From assembly GCA_018466975.1 (NCBI GenBank), contig CM031555.1, positions 2,604,001 to 2,668,000 on the forward strand: a stretch of 64,000 nucleotides of DNA, in the 5' to 3' direction. Positions within the stretch are counted from its first letter, which is position 1, and every line of letters begins with the position of its first letter. Below the pieces are notes generated by a model. The model did not search any database. It worked only from the letters and a program-made list of their open reading frames with translations, and was not told where the DNA came from. This document shows, piece by piece, positions 31,573 to 42,040 of this stretch. Origin of the DNA: Sparassis latifolia (lineage: Eukaryota > Basidiomycota > Agaricomycetes > Polyporales > Sparassidaceae). The position numbers were made by a program, and so were the translations under genes.

Positions 31573-34454
31573 CTAACTTCCATAGCGCTCTCGCGCCTGA
31601 TGTGAACTTGTCAGCACGTCGACGAACAGAGCTTCGGAGAACTCACCGCATCCTGCGCCATGTGAACATACCCTGCATATCCATCGGCATATTTGCCGAT
31701 CTCTTTGCCTTTACTTGCGCCTAGTCCTACACCCTGTGCGTAAATTGCGGTTTGGCTTCAAAGAGACATCAGCAGGTTTCATTCTCGGCGTCACTGAAGG
31801 CGCACATTGGTTCCACTCTGCCTTCGCCATCCGTCCCGAGACCAGTTCCTTCTTTCCAGCCCATCATTTTCAGTAACTTATTGCCCACGTTACTTGAGTC
31901 CTGCCCCGGGTTAACAGGGAGAGGAGGCGGGGAGGATGGCGGAGGGCCCTCGGCATGTCTCTTCTTTCCATGAGACACGCTGGTCTCGGACGAAAGGGGA
32001 ATGTCAGGTTGATTGTGCATGACACGACGTTCAGAAGCGCGATCTCTGTACTTCGGTTGCTCCACCTTGGCACGGGCGGCTTCCGCCTTCCTTCGAGCTA
32101 CCTCCCTAAGGCTCACATCCTTGTGATTCTTCTGCATGTGAAAAGACCACGCAAGATCCTACATGAAGATTTGGAATATGCATAATACATAGCGACAAAC
32201 CTTGTGCAGATCAGACTCCTTATTATGACGTCTCAACTGCTCGAGGGACTTGAATTGCCGGGCGCACAGCAGGCAAGTCATCGCATGTGTGTCTGCGAAT
32301 TCAAATTCATTTTCGACAGGTGCTGGAGTCAAGGACTTTGCTTTCGTCGCCACTACAGGTGTGTTCGAAGTTGACACCTGCGGTTATCATTAGAAAGCCA
32401 CCTACTTGCCAGGAAGACGACCTACAGCAGGCGTCGGAGGTACACGTGGATCTGTGTCATGACTGAGTACGTCCTGAACTTGGTTCCATTTGGTAATATT
32501 ATTTGCGGTCTGCTCCTTCTATCAACACAGGGCCTTCGCCAGCCACATAACGGTAGACCCTAAGCTCACCTTCCTGCTTGCAATCAAGGGAGCTACCTTC
32601 TTCGCCGTAGTCACTGCAGATTACGAGAACAGAGACGTCAGCGCGCACATCCACAGCACCTTCACACATCTCGAGACAATGAGACAAACCCTTGGGATCC
32701 TCTGTTGCACCTTTCGTATTATCGCTCTCGACATCTGAGACATCAGGGTGCTGATTATCCTCCGCCATCGAGAACGCTAGCGACAGAGGAGCAGCCTTCT
32801 TCGGCTGACCACTAGTTCCCAAAGTATTCGCCAGACCTTGCTTGTTCGATGTAGTGGATTTGAAGCTCAGCATCACTGGCTTGTCCGATACAGGAAGAGC
32901 GGAAGCTTCCGCTGGGCGTTCATCAGTCGGGGGATTGACGGTCTCAGAAGCACCTGCATCGCGTGTCATGGAATATGTACGACATCGCTCAAGCATAATA
33001 ACTGACCTTTACTCTTCTTCTTCTTCTCCTTCACAGGCGGGACAGTAGGCTCCACAGGCTCTTCTACCTTGAACTCCAAAACAGCAGCAGTGGACGCTTC
33101 ATCCCAATATCGAACCCAAGTCCCTTCAACCCCACCTAAACTCGAAGAGGACGGTAGACATGCATCGTCGCGAAGAGAAAAATCGGGTTGTGGTTGAAAA
33201 GAATATGGATGGGCGAACGAGGCAGCGACAGGACGATCAGAAATACGGAACCCCGAGGGATGGATTTCAGGCGACATTGTGACGCCTAACACCGCAGACG
33301 CGGACTGTTAAACGAGCCTTAGCACCTGAAGGAAGGAAAGAAGTTCACCGTCCCACCTGTACATCGACAAACTCCACGAATGCGAATCCCCAACTAGCCA
33401 TAGTAACCTTATCCTTGATGAGAATGATGCGTCGCATACCGCGAGCACCCTCACGACCGACGCCAGCAGATGTTTTCATAGCTTGTGCGATAGCTTGTGG
33501 ACCAGAAAGGGGATCCAGACCGCGAAACAACAACACAGCCGCTTGAGCGTTGCCTATGTCCCGTGTGCCGTCGTTCGCATGTTGCGGACCTCGGCCGCGT
33601 TTCTCGCCCGGACTGGCACTCTGAGAAAAATCAATCTTCACTCGACGACCGCCGTGCGGCGTTGCACTACCCATCTCGAGCGCCTTATAGAAGGCTGCAG
33701 AGGCGGAGGCGCCATGTGAGGCGGGCGGAGGTACTTGAATGAACGGGAAAAGAGGATCGACGAATGCGCGGGCATGCTCGGTGCTCGTGAATTGGGCAAA
33801 GCCAAACCCCTTGGAAACACCTTGAAAGAAAGGAACAAGAAACCGATGCGAAGAAGAGAACGTCAATGCACTGCGGAATAAGCAGGAAAGACGAAGGGGC
33901 AAGTGCCTGTTGATCTGTCTCGAATTATGGTGACCGTCTCAATACTGCAACTGTTGCTGGCGAGGTATGCTTGAAGCTAAGCCACGTTGACGTGAGAGAA
34001 GATATAAGCTGTTCCGTGACGCGAAGAATGCAAATGGACGAACGTCTGCTTCGGTAAAGTCTGGATCCAATCCGAGGAAAATCACATGGGGGCTCGGTTC
34101 GCTCGGCACCAGACGTTTCTTGCCGTGAGCACCACCGCGTTGGTGGCGGTCTTCGGAGGGGTAATAGTCCTGATTAGATTCTGTCTGTCGGCCCTGGGCA
34201 AAGCTGGTGTCATAGGCGTTGTCGCTGTACGCAGGCTCAACCGCGTAAGCCGTATCGTATCCCTGAAGTACATGAGAGTAGGGAGAAACAGAGTAATTCG
34301 AAGCACCAACGCCATCGTTGAACTTCCTGCGCTTTCCTTCGGAATAGTATTCATCGTCCCTAGGATGGAGACTGGGTCTGGAAGTATTGTATTGCCAGGC
34401 TGAGCCTTCGTTGGGGACAAATTTGCCTCTGTCCCATTCGCGGTTATAAGCCAT
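31573..34454 (-). CDS. RBM5/RBM10-like splicing factor (RRM, zinc finger, G-patch)
   Basis: Start at 34454 (MAYNREWDRGKFVPNEG). RRM1 begins with HVIFLGLDPDFTEAD and, after an intron, has RNP1 as KGFGFAQF (33,800). RRM2 has AVLLFRGLDPLSG and RNP1 as WGFAFVEF (33,380), then MSPEIHPSGFRISDRPVAAS. A C2H2 finger, CLLCARQFKSLEQLRRHNKE, lies in 32377-32200, and a G-patch (VGNKLLKMMGWKEGTGLG) at about 31,860. After the last two introns the protein ends YVHMAQDAARERYGS, stop at 31573-31575. The domain order RRM-RRM-C2H2-G-patch is that of RBM5/6/10, nuclear proteins of the early spliceosome that influence 3' splice-site choice. The RanBP2-type finger of animal RBM5 is not visible. The 5' end faces the NDUFB4-like gene 111 bp away, so they probably share a promoter region. 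Confidence 0.88.
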
Positions 34455-34565
34455 GTCAGAGAGGAAGCAAGTGGTCGGCAGTATGTGATGGAGCTCAGGG
34501 TGATGGTTGTTGACAAGTCGCAAGCAAACAAACGTCAACACCTTCCTCGACTCTCAACGGCAACC

Positions 34566-35030
34566 ATGGCAGGCCACGGTCAGTGCAGCCCTCGTCGTCG
34601 TTCACTATCTCTTCTTCGCTAATTGTTTATTGTTTCCTGATGTTCAGGATACACAAAGGTCGACGTTTCTTCGTCTACCCCTCACATCGTCACTGACATC
34701 TTCTTTCTGAAGCACGATCCCGCCATCGAGCGATGGAACAGCATGGTGCCCATCGTTATGTCTCTCTCTTTTTGATACATGCATTCATCACATCTTCAGC
34801 GCGAAAATGCGTACAAGCATTTCCGCTTCACTCCTCGGACTACTTGGCAATCCGTATGCGGACTTTTACTGGTTCCTGGTGCTGTGCTGTACCTTGCCGC
34901 TCACGAGGATGTCAGTCTTGCAACTGTCTCTTGTTCCTCTCCATGAACTCACCCTCTTCTTCAGTGCAAGTGGAGTTGGATGGGGAAACTGAAGAACGAG
35001 TCATTGGCACGCGTTCAGCCCAGCAGATAA
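34566..35030 (+). CDS. Complex I accessory subunit, NDUFB4/B15-like
   Basis: Four exons: 34566-34578, 34648-34745, 34800-34910 and 34965-35030, giving 95 residues (MAGHGYTKVDV.. to ..SLARVQPSR). The core DPAIERWNSMRENAYKHFRF followed by TP and a transmembrane segment (CGLLLVPGAVLYLAA) parallels the animal NDUFB4 arrangement of NPAL-RW-R-N-Y-FRPTP and one membrane helix. NDUFB4 is a single-pass subunit of the membrane arm of mitochondrial NADH:ubiquinone oxidoreductase. The protein is small, as expected. The first exon is only 13 nt and was chosen because it gives an ATG, a good GTCAGT donor and the right phase. It is convergent with COQ7 (93 bp between stops). The family call is by motif resemblance. 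Confidence 0.65.
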
Positions 35031-35122
35031 GCGTCAGACTGTTCCTTCGTACGCCATCGGGCAGAATGTTGTTCGATTACTTAACAATAACAAGCGGGGC
35101 TGCCAAAGGCGATAGAGAGACA

Positions 35123-35939
35123 CTATACCCTCTTACAGAGCTCAATAGCAATCTTGCATCCTGCTCCCACAACAGTGCTGAGTAGTGCATGTGCAGGTGC
35201 TCGCTGAGCATAGTTCTCCACTGCAATATCCAGATGCTCAAGTTCGTCGTCTCGAAACTCCCGTACGACGTTCCTCAGGAGTGGTACACTTGGATGTGAC
35301 GTGGGCAAATCTTCCATTTCGCGCAGTTGGCTATGTCGGACTTCAGGCTTGATGTCAAATAAAACGGCAGACGCTGGACGTACTCATCATAGTGCTCGCC
35401 AATGACAGTTTCAACGGCTTCTGTGCATGCCATTGCTGCCTCCTTACTCATCAGTGCAGTGACCGCGCCGAGACCGAAGCCGGCAATTCGAGCTACATCC
35501 CAAACAATGGTGGGTCGCGCTCGGTGCTGTACCTGGAGCTTGTTCATCACTGCGAGATGTTTCTTCTCCTGATCCCACATTTCCTGTGCGAGTGCACGAT
35601 TAGCCTTTGAATGCCATTGATGACAGGGTCGTGTCGGATGGTGAGATTGCTTGCCTGAATGAGAGGACCAGTCAAGGGATCACGGCCAAGAACAGCCATT
35701 TGACCCATGTATATGTAGTTCGCAGCCAATTCTCCCGCCTGATCAACACGCAGGGCGCTGTCAAGAATCTTCTTTTGCTTTGCCGACAGGTCGGGTGTAC
35801 TGGCGACTGCTGGATCGTCAGGTTTGTACGTTTGGAGATAGGCTATAGAAGGGCCAGGCTGGCAATTAAGCCAGGTGAGCCCACGCCGGAGACGGGGTTG
35901 AATAGCTCGACATCGCGAAACGCATTGTGGTTTGAGCAT
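35123..35939 (-). CDS. COQ7: COQ7, 5-demethoxyubiquinone hydroxylase
   Basis: COQ7 is the di-iron monooxygenase of the penultimate step of ubiquinone synthesis on the mitochondrial inner membrane. Exon 1 (from Met 35939) has a basic, mitochondrial-type N-terminus and then [20 protein letters not shown], with the first iron-ligand Glu in AGELAA. Exon 2 gives [15 protein letters not shown] (E..H ligands), then [32 protein letters not shown], and exon 3 has [14 protein letters not shown] with the last E-x2-H pair. The gene is small, with two introns, and ends CKRV at 35123-35125. Its product's substrate pool serves complex I, two subunits of which lie nearby. A MITE-like element begins 45 bp upstream of the start codon. 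Confidence 0.95.
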
Positions 35940-35983
35940 GTTGACCGGGGAAAGACGATAATTAATACAGAAGAGTAAGATAG

Positions 35984-36293
35984 ACCCACTTCATCCTCGA
36001 CTACTATCGTCACAGCGTGACACATCAGGTGCCTCAGCCAAAGTCTGTCACGGTGGCGCGAGATTGGCGGGGAAAGGTGTGAATTTGGAGCACTAGCAGC
36101 CTAATTTCTCCATCCCTCCTCCAAAATAAAATAATCTGTTTTTGTAACTAAATCTCAAAAATCATCTTCTACAAAGTTACAGAAGCATATTTTTGATGCT
36201 TGTCCTGTGCATGGAGGAATTAGCCATTCAGTGTGTTTCTCCCGCCAAGCGTGACAAAAAGGTCACGTGATAGTAGTCGAGGATGAAGTGGGT
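35984..36293. mobile_element. MITE-like element with 25-bp perfect terminal inverted repeats
   Basis: ACCCACTTCATCCTCGACTA (first 20 of 25 bases, 35984-36008) is matched by its exact reverse complement at 36269-36293. The inside is ~260 bp of non-coding AT-rich DNA flanked by short GCGTGACA copies. No clear target duplication was found. It lies between the start codons of COQ7 and the Jupiter-like gene, inside their shared upstream region. Confidence 0.7.
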
Positions 36294-36909
36294 ATATGCT
36301 CTGCGGTCTGTCCATATGAGACGGCAACTTTCCCACGTAGTTTCCTATCATCCGCGCGATATTCAATTCCCTTCGAGGGTTGTGCTATGTCTGATGGTTA
36401 TACTACTCTGTGGTCGATGGTACGGTTCTATAGCTATGGGGTATTTTCATGCTGAACCTCTGAGCCTTTTGGTCACCCCTTCAGCTGTCACTCAAATGCA
36501 ATCAATATGCCGATTTCAGTGGGCTCACACACTAGTGTTTCACCAGACTGTGTGCTATTTTGGGAAACCCAGTCTCTTCAGCCGCATCTCACACCATCGA
36601 AGACCTTGGAGAAGTAAAGGCGATACTTTTGTACAGAGAACTCAAGTACGATCTCATCGAGCGGTTGCGCGGCCGAAGGATAGATACTTCTTGTAGTATA
36701 GACAGTCACGTGCGCATTTAGGTAGTAATGCCGCCAAAAGTACTTGAGTACTGTCAGTGTTAGAGACGGTTGCCCTCAGCTTGGCGCGTGGCCGCCCATA
36801 GCATTTGTACCTGCCCGCTATGTCGTCTTCGGGGTGCGCTCTTCGACCACTTATTATCGCCTTCTCAATTGACAAATAATGCAGATTTACGCCCTCCTCT
36901 GTCGTCGAC
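36294..36909. other. Upstream region, no gene seen
   Basis: No supported gene. It probably contains the promoter of the gene starting at 36910. A short palindrome AAGTACTTGAGTACTG is at 36,738-36,753. Confidence 0.4.
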
Positions 36910-38002
36910 ATGAGCAATGAGCGAGATTGGCCTGCTAACCTCGGTATGTATACCTAACTGCAACCCGACACAGTCTCACCGTTTCCCCAGGTATGCTGGA
37001 CTGGGACACAACTCAGATAGTCTTCACCAAGCGCTCCCTTCTCGAGTTCATGAAGTATGGGTCTCTTTCTCGATTTGCAACTCATTTGGGAGCACGATGG
37101 TATCCGCTGACAATAAACATTCATAGGTATGCAGGTGTTACCGTCGATCCCAATTTCACAAACATCCAGAAGTTACCTCGTACGTGTTCCCGGCCTTGAA
37201 TCTCTTGATCACCGCTCTCGACCCTATTTTGAATAATGTTGCGGTAGGCTTTGCTCACTTTGGGACGGCTGTTGCTTCTGGAGTAAATTCGGGCCAATCC
37301 TCTTCGAACGTGGACCAACCCTCTTCCAATGAGACTACGCCTGCAGGTTGCTAACCTTTCGTGTATCGGTTTATATCCTGTCACATTTGTGATTTTATGC
37401 AGTCCTTAACTCAAACGCATTCCGACCTTCGCGCAAGGTTCGCGAAGTGCCTGGTGGTGCACATACAAATATTTTTGGTACCGATGACAATGACGCATTG
37501 GCAACTGCACCATTGAGAGGCGGTGCGAAGGTATGGTTACTAGTCTTCTTACAGTTCGTGCACGTAAAGTTGATTGCTCTGCCAGCCTACTAAGGCACAC
37601 TCAGAGCCCGTTGCAGAACATCCTGCTGTCACTGAGCAGAAGTCTCCCGACTCCGACAAGGCGGAAGAGATTAGTACCAGTAATACTGGTTCGAAGTATA
37701 TGTTCTTACTGTTCATAGTCTACGTTTGTCCACTGACACGACCTTAGGAGTAGGCGTACGAAATCAGGTGTTGCCAGTTTGTGGGATGCCCCCGACCCAG
37801 CCGATCAGTTCAGACCCTCCAGAAGGTGAATATTGACTCCGCTGACGTTCTCTCAATCACACATACTCATCAAACGACCTCATATGTTAAAAGGGTGCGG
37901 GAAATGCCTGGCGGAAAAGACAGTATCTCTGGTGTGAGTCATTCAAAAAAATTGTTCATGTGTCGTCGTTCCTCAACGGCAATGTGATATCAGCTATTCT
38001 GA
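36910..38002 (+). CDS. Small protein with two Jupiter/HN1-like PGG motifs
   Basis: The frame is assembled from about eight exons with ~50-70-nt introns: ATG 36910 (MSNERDWPANLG), MLDWDTTQIVFTKRSLLEF, KYAGVTVDPNFTNIQKLP, FAHFGTAVASGVNS, then FRPSRKVREVPGGAHTNIFG (about 37,425-37,485), a Ser/Glu-rich linker, ASLWDAPDP, and a second motif FRPSRRVREMPGGKDSISG just before the stop at 38000-38002. The repeated R-[KR]-V-R-E-x-PGG-x3-[NS]-I motif resembles the PPGG motif of Jupiter/HN1 (JPT) proteins, which are small, disordered and linked to microtubules in animals. That link is tentative. The last donor was chosen because it yields a short end (SGLF) right after the motif. Confidence 0.55.
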
Positions 38003-38152
38003 GTCTGGCGTTGTGCTCCTCCTACCTCCAATGAATAATGTGATGACCAATGATCGCATGGATGAGTAAATTTAGATGTCTGTTTTAGACGGTGAGGTCG
38101 CGGAACAGTTGAGATGTTCTACAGTGGGGGGCCGAAGCGGCAAAATGAAAAA

Positions 38153-38249
38153 TGGTGACGGCGAGGTTCGAACTCGCGCGGGCTTACACCCATTGGGAAT
38201 CGAAACCAAACTTAAATCCAACGCCTTAGACCAACTCGGCCACGTCACC
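38153..38249 (-). tRNA. tRNA-Leu(UAA), class II, possibly with a short intron
   Basis: On the minus strand the acceptor GGTGACG pairs perfectly with CGTCACC, and the discriminator is A. The D arm is GGCCGAGTTGGTCTAAGGC, the T arm GCGAG-TTCGAAC-CTCGC pairs perfectly, and the variable arm GGGTGTAAGCCC can form a stem. The anticodon-loop sequence TTTAAG gives anticodon TAA (plus-strand 38212-38214). The downstream anticodon strand pairs only if ~12 nt after position 37 are an intron, and one A-C mismatch then remains. Confidence 0.85.
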
Positions 38250-39103
38250 AGGTTCAACAATGAGGCACACCAGCCAGCTGAAGCCTTTCAGCAAGCAAAT
38301 ATACTCACATTAACACAAAAAGATCCACTTAAGTTCAAAAGAGAAGGCGATGATTGGGTTGGTCTCATGCTCCGCTAGTCGGAGAGGGGGCGGAGAAGGG
38401 ATTTTTGTTTGATTTGCCTTTCCGTGGACATTTAGGTTCTAAACTGTGACGCTGGCTACCGGAATAGGGAGGTCGCGTCACACGGAAGCGCACACACGAA
38501 GTTCAGCTTTGAAGGCTGGGTTTTCAATAGACGGTACGCTACCTCTACACAGTAGGAACGTCGTCCTTTTATACGTAGTGAGACCCCCCGGTAAATGGAG
38601 AGACCGAAACCGGAGGTGAAGGAGTGAGTGGAGGGGGGAAACGTGAAAAGAAACGGAATCAAAAGGAGGGTGGTCGGGATGTACCTAGCGCGCCATAGAG
38701 GGAAGAAACGACAGACGCTCGCCATCACCGTTACATAAACCGTGCTGTCTAAATTTGGTCTATGTAAATCTCGCTTTTAGGGGACCATGCCGAAGTTCCA
38801 AATGTAAAACGTCTTTTCAACACCCTCCCTGGGCCTCTTCATCTGGTCTCTATTATCTGGCACCGTGGCTGACGCATCGCTGCGGTTTGATAAATCCCGC
38901 TGTTTCAAGACGGCAAGTGTATTTTGGGCCCTTTCGCACACCGCTCTAGAAACACCAAATCCCACGGAGAGGCACCCCAAAGGCATCCAATATGAAAACG
39001 ACGGCTGTAATTACTCGAGCTTACCGTCGTACGAAGTGTTATAGCACGTTTAGCTCGAGCTGCACCAGGTCATCGGCAATAATACTGAGGTAACGCGCCC
39101 CTT
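38250..39103. other. Spacer, no gene supported
   Basis: A 90-codon minus ORF (38728-38456) has no recognisable feature, and its frame is not backed by splice sites. The rest probably holds the 3' UTR of the MET30-like gene. Confidence 0.4.
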
Positions 39104-41724
39104 TCACCCGCTGAAACTCCATAGACGAATGTCTCCGTCATCGCTCCCCGATACAATCTTATCCTCCCCAAGAGCAAGGCAGGTCACCGCCCCTCTATGT
39201 CCTACCAGAGTTGCTGTGCAACGGCCTTCTTCGCGAACCCACACCTGCAACAGCCATCAGAGTTCCTTTCATACAGCCATCTGACACGCACGGGACTCAC
39301 CTTAATGGTGCGGTCATGGCTCCCGCTGACGAGGCGCAGCTTGTCGCTCGCGACCGCCCAGACACCCTCGATGTGTCCAAACAAGGTTCTCATGGCCTTG
39401 CCGTTATCAATGTCCCACAGCTTGATCGTGTTGTCCAAGCTCCCTGAAATGAGAACGCATTTCTGCGACTTCTCGCTTCTAGAATCCCTTGCTGCCTTGT
39501 CCTTGCTCTTCTTCGACTTGCTGGGGTCGGGCTCCGGCAGCTCGGGATGGACGTATGCAAAGGGTGCAGGGGGAATATTGGGTATAGAATGGTACAGGTG
39601 AGGATCGAAACCAGGAGGATGAACGAACACATTCGGCTCCGACAGAGCTGCAGGAGAGTCAGGCCGGCTAGGAGGACTCGAGTAAGCCCCGTCCGCTTGC
39701 TCGTCGGTATCAGGGCCGGATTCGTCACATTCGTCGTCCAAGACTAATAGCTTGAGGCTTTGCACCTGACCAACATGACCCTTAAACTGTCGCACGCACG
39801 TCCGAAGCGAAAGATCCCAAAGTCTGATTGAGCCATCGTCGGATGCCGAGAACAACATCTTCCCAGGATCAATATTGGGTGCAGAATCTGAGGACGCAGA
39901 TAGGCCGCCTTCCAGAGCCGAATCCGCAGCGGAGGAAATGGAAGAACATGATGACTTCGACCCGTCCGAGTCCCACAGTTGTACCGCATTGACCCAGTCA
40001 CAGTGCCCCCGAAGCGTGAAGCACTCCCCCGTCCTGAAATTCCACACCTTGACTGTTGTATCGACGCTACCGCTGGCAAGCACGTTCGAATCAAAGCACA
40101 AACACACCACACCCTCCGTGTGTCCCTCGAGCGTTCGAAGGCATGTACCGGTCCGCCAGTTCCACACACGCATCGTATGATCCATGCTTCCCGTGATGAG
40201 CTTCGCATCGTCGAATTGCAAGGCGCGGACGGCGCGTGTATGTCCTGTAAGACAGTGTACCTCCTTGCAGGTCTCCATATTCCAGACGCGCACAGTACGG
40301 TCGTACGACCCGGTGATGAGCACCGGAAACGCAGGGTGAGACAACGTCTCATCGAACTGCAGACACATTACGCCGTCCGTATGTCCCTTGAGGGTGCGCA
40401 CCGTGCATCGCCCGCGACGCCAATTACGCTCGATCTTGAGTCGTTCACAGTACACATCTTTCCATGGTCTAGTGAGGGCATCGGACGGTGAAGGATTACT
40501 AGGCACAATGAGGGGATTCGCAGGAGAGACAGGTCTGCTAATATCGGACGACAAAGGAAGCGACGACGACGACGGAACAGGCGAGTCACCGTGCTGCAGA
40601 TCCAAGTCCTGTTTCCTGCGCTTGGCTGATGGCTCAAGATTTAGGGCATCCTGCTCGAGTTCTCTCTTTCCAAGTACGGGAGACGTCTCTCTCGAGGCAG
40701 GCGACGGGCATGGGGAGGCGGACGAAGGTATGCGAACGGCGCGACGCTTCTCCAGGATCGGCAGACCCCAGCCGCACTTGAGGCACTTCTGTCCTATATG
40801 CTGCTCGCAGATTCCGCGCCAGAGGATGTCGTCGTCCGCAAGGCTTCTCCACTGTCGGCTCACCTGGGCAGCGCGACAGAGGGACGTGGCATCGAGATAA
40901 CCCAGAATCTTCAGTGAAACCTCCCGCGGGACGACGGCAAATGGGTCAAGGCGGATCAACTGTGCGAGTTGGTCTGACAGAAGGGAGAGTTGGGAGAAGC
41001 AACACATGGTGAGAAGGCCTTGGAGAATAAGTGCGCGGCGAGGATGGGATGAGGAAGAGAAGTTGGACCATACTGCATTGACTGCTTCGCGTTCTTGGAC
41101 GGGCAGCGCATCGAGAGCCTAAGTCGATAGGAGTGAGCACAACCGTACAGAAGAGCGTACAAGGAATAGTGAAAGGAAGGCGGACATTAGCACATCAAAG
41201 AGATGGACAATACCCACGGTGTCAACGGAAGATCAAAGTCTTCCGTTAGTCGGGGGAGGTGGGAACAAGCGAAGATTCGGCTAAGTGCAGCTAGCAGCTC
41301 GTGGATAGACTGGATGTATATGACAAAGGCGGACGGAAGACGCCCTTACCTGCTGCAGTTTTAGATTCGTACCCTCATCTGCCATGCGCTGATGGCGCAC
41401 ACAAAGTTTCCTCGCCGTTGGCGGGGCCGGTGACGGCTGAGACTTGGGCTGGTCGGGTTCAGAATGGGCTACCTCAGACGGTGCAGGAACGATCCGTGCG
41501 GAAGCGGTATCGAGAATGGGTGGATGAAAGATGGTCACGGTCGGGGGAGGCGGCGTGGGCGACCTGGAGGACCCTGCGGCGAGGCGAGGAGGAGGGAGGG
41601 TATCGCAGACATAATGAGCAGGCATTGCTGAGGACATGGAGGTTGGGAGAGAGTAGCTTGCTGAGCTGGACTGAGTGGTCGTCGCTGGGCCTGCACGCTG
41701 AGTCGCGTGCCGAGTGCGCGACAT
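39104..41724 (-). CDS. MET30: F-box/WD40 protein of the MET30/SCONB type (SCF ubiquitin ligase)
   Basis: Substrate receptor of an SCF ubiquitin ligase; in fungi MET30/SCONB controls sulfur-amino-acid gene activation and the cell cycle. Exon 1 (to about 41,352) has a Ser/Pro-rich start and ends ARKLCVRHQRMADEGTNLKL. The short second exon begins ALDALPVQEREAVNAVWSNF. The F-box follows as PREVSLKILGYLDATSLCRA, then the family-specific SLADDDILWRGICEQHIGQK with CLKCGWGLP. WD40 repeats start at WRRGRCTVRTLKGHTDGV (about 40,410) and run through SGSYD/SGSVD-type blades, with a long acidic insert (about 39,480-39,750), to GSLDNTIKLWDIDNGKAM, SHDRTIK, and in the last exon VSGSDDGDIRLWSFSG, stop 39104-39106. 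Start at 41724 is one option; an upstream in-frame Met is at 41808. The CLKCGWGLP box is what separates it from CDC4-type proteins. Confidence 0.88.
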
Positions 41725-42040
41725 GGCGCAACACCGTGCAAACTGTGACTCACTGCCTCTCTTCCATCGCACAATCCCTAGGCCTTCCAACACCATTCGC
41801 CAGCTCATTCATACTTAGATTCGTCACAACATCGGTGCGTAACATATGCAACACAAACTACAGCCCCAGTGGCCGGCACAACACGACGTCGCCTACTTGA
41901 GCCCATACATATATACGGAAGCGGAGGAGGGCTGTTCGACACAAGATATATAGAAACGCGCTCGCGTATAAAATCTGGAAAGCAAGCCAAAAATGCCTCT
42001 GGCAACATGAAAGACACCACCGTCAAGGCTCCTGCGCCTC

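Noticed and set aside
39744..40900. ORFs opposite and in other frames of the WD40 repeats
   Set aside because: They follow the repeat structure of the MET30-like gene and carry no features of their own.
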